In this document: positions 63,763 to 64,000 of the stretch, one piece after another | How the letters are laid out: each line of letters opens with the position of its first letter | Numbering within the stretch: the first letter of the stretch is position 1 | Origin: Planctomycetota bacterium | GTDB lineage: Bacteria; Planctomycetota; Planctomycetia; Isosphaerales; Isosphaeraceae | Reading direction: 5' to 3' | DNA: 64,000 nucleotides | NCBI GenBank assembly: GCA_028291545.1 | Contig: JAQGHR010000004.1 | Location: forward strand, 82,834 to 146,833 | Made by a program: the position numbers and the translations under genes | Notes under the pieces: model-generated | The model's input: only the letters and a program-made list of their open reading frames with translations | Database searches by the model: none | Told to the model about the DNA's origin: nothing

Positions 63763-63795
63763 GGGTGGCGTGAGTCGCCGTAAGCGACGCTACCC
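63763..63795. terminator. Hairpin downstream of cydB
   Basis: 'gggtggcg' (63763-63770) pairs with 'cgctaccc' (63788-63795), one G-T wobble, with 'gtcgc' and 'gcgac' extending the stem inside. No T-run follows, so it may be a dispersed palindromic repeat rather than a classical terminator. Confidence 0.4.
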
Positions 63796-63822
63796 ACCAC
63801 CCCGGCCAAACCGTATCCTGAT

Positions 63823-63855
63823 GGGTTGCGTCGCCGCTGGCGTACGACGCCACCC
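63823..63855. repeat. Second hairpin downstream of cydB
   Basis: 'gggttgcgtcg' (63823-63833) pairs with 'cgacgccaccc' (63845-63855) with one mismatch or wobble. The ends resemble those of the hairpin 28 bases upstream ('gggtggcg' and 'caccc'), suggesting two copies of one palindromic repeat type. Confidence 0.4.
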
Positions 63856-63996
63856 TAGTTAAAATGCATGCAGATGCTTAGTTCTACAGCCGCAGGAAAA
63901 ACCTACTGGATCTGGTAACATGGACGGATAGCGAACTCAACATGCAAGAACCGGCCGGTTCGTCGTTCCCACACCCTGATGTCGGGAGGGATTCCC

Positions 63997-64000
63997 ATGA
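63997..64000 (+). CDS. Possible start of the next gene (cut by the window edge)
   Basis: The window ends 'gggagggattcccatga'. The ATG at 63997 has a strong Shine-Dalgarno-like 'ggaggg' at normal spacing, so a plus-strand gene probably begins here. Only the start codon and one further base are visible, so nothing can be said of its product. Confidence 0.35.

Larger units (their letters stand above)
63692..63996. other. Intergenic region after the bd oxidase genes
   Basis: This is about 305 bases with no credible coding sequence. It holds two adjacent hairpin-forming inverted repeats (annotated separately) that may end cydAB transcription. The last 100 bases are less GC-rich and may hold the promoter of a gene starting at the window edge. 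Confidence 0.5.

Overview
The window is GC-rich DNA that reads as a planctomycete chromosome, most likely from the Isosphaeraceae or a relative. This is inferred from gene content: a PSCyt1/DUF1549/DUF1553 protein beside a Tat-exported DUF1501 protein, Tat-exported Gfo/Idh/MocA oxidoreductases, a CRTAC1-type FG-GAP/ASPIC protein, several secreted esterase-like hydrolases, a large PPC-domain protein, and long intergenic hairpins. No rRNA, tRNA or CRISPR array was recognised.

Layout. 1-14.3 kb is a catabolic cluster, nearly all on the + strand: the tail of a 2-keto-3-deoxysugar-acid kinase, an M24 peptidase, an esterase, a Tat oxidoreductase (minus strand), two SDR dehydrogenases around a sugar-phosphate-isomerase-like TIM barrel, a GH51-like arabinofuranosidase, a second Tat oxidoreductase, an enolase-superfamily acid-sugar dehydratase, an aspartoacylase-type deacylase and a creatininase-type amidase. 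14.3-19.3 kb is the DUF1501 plus DUF1549/1553 pair. 20-25 kb is a decayed patch: a CRTAC1-like gene with an in-frame stop and a 1-nt frameshift, an intact IS1595-type insertion sequence with perfect inverted repeats and an 8-bp target duplication, and a metallo-beta-lactamase-fold gene with a nonsense codon and a frameshift in a C9 run.

25.3-34.7 kb is an RND efflux locus (TetR regulator, lipoprotein adaptor, two tandem HAE1-type permeases) read on the minus strand. A perfect-arm 18-bp palindrome lies just upstream of tetR, and a patch of about 330 bp is almost identical between the two permeases. 34.8-36.5 kb is a mobile-element graveyard: an IS701-type transposase relic, an antisense gene fragment and an IS630 element whose transposase has an amber codon. 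36.5-43.5 kb holds a membrane glycosyltransferase, argG, a PAP2 phosphatase, an M28 peptidase, an sdpR/sdpI-like pair and a long imperfect inverted repeat. 43.6-61.2 kb carries large secreted proteins: two tandem-hydrolase-domain esterases, a 1502-aa triple amidohydrolase, a PPC protein and a thioredoxin/cytochrome/double-PDZ lipoprotein, with a GT4 glycosyltransferase, a methyltransferase and a TIM-barrel isomerase between them. 61.3-63.7 kb encodes a cytochrome bd (CIO-type) quinol oxidase, followed by two hairpins and the first bases of a possible next gene.

The genes fit an aerobic heterotroph that degrades plant or algal polysaccharides and sugar acids, exports many hydrolases and oxidoreductases, and has suffered recent insertion-sequence activity and local pseudogene formation. 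The two broken genes both have homopolymer frameshifts, so assembly error has to be excluded before biology is inferred.
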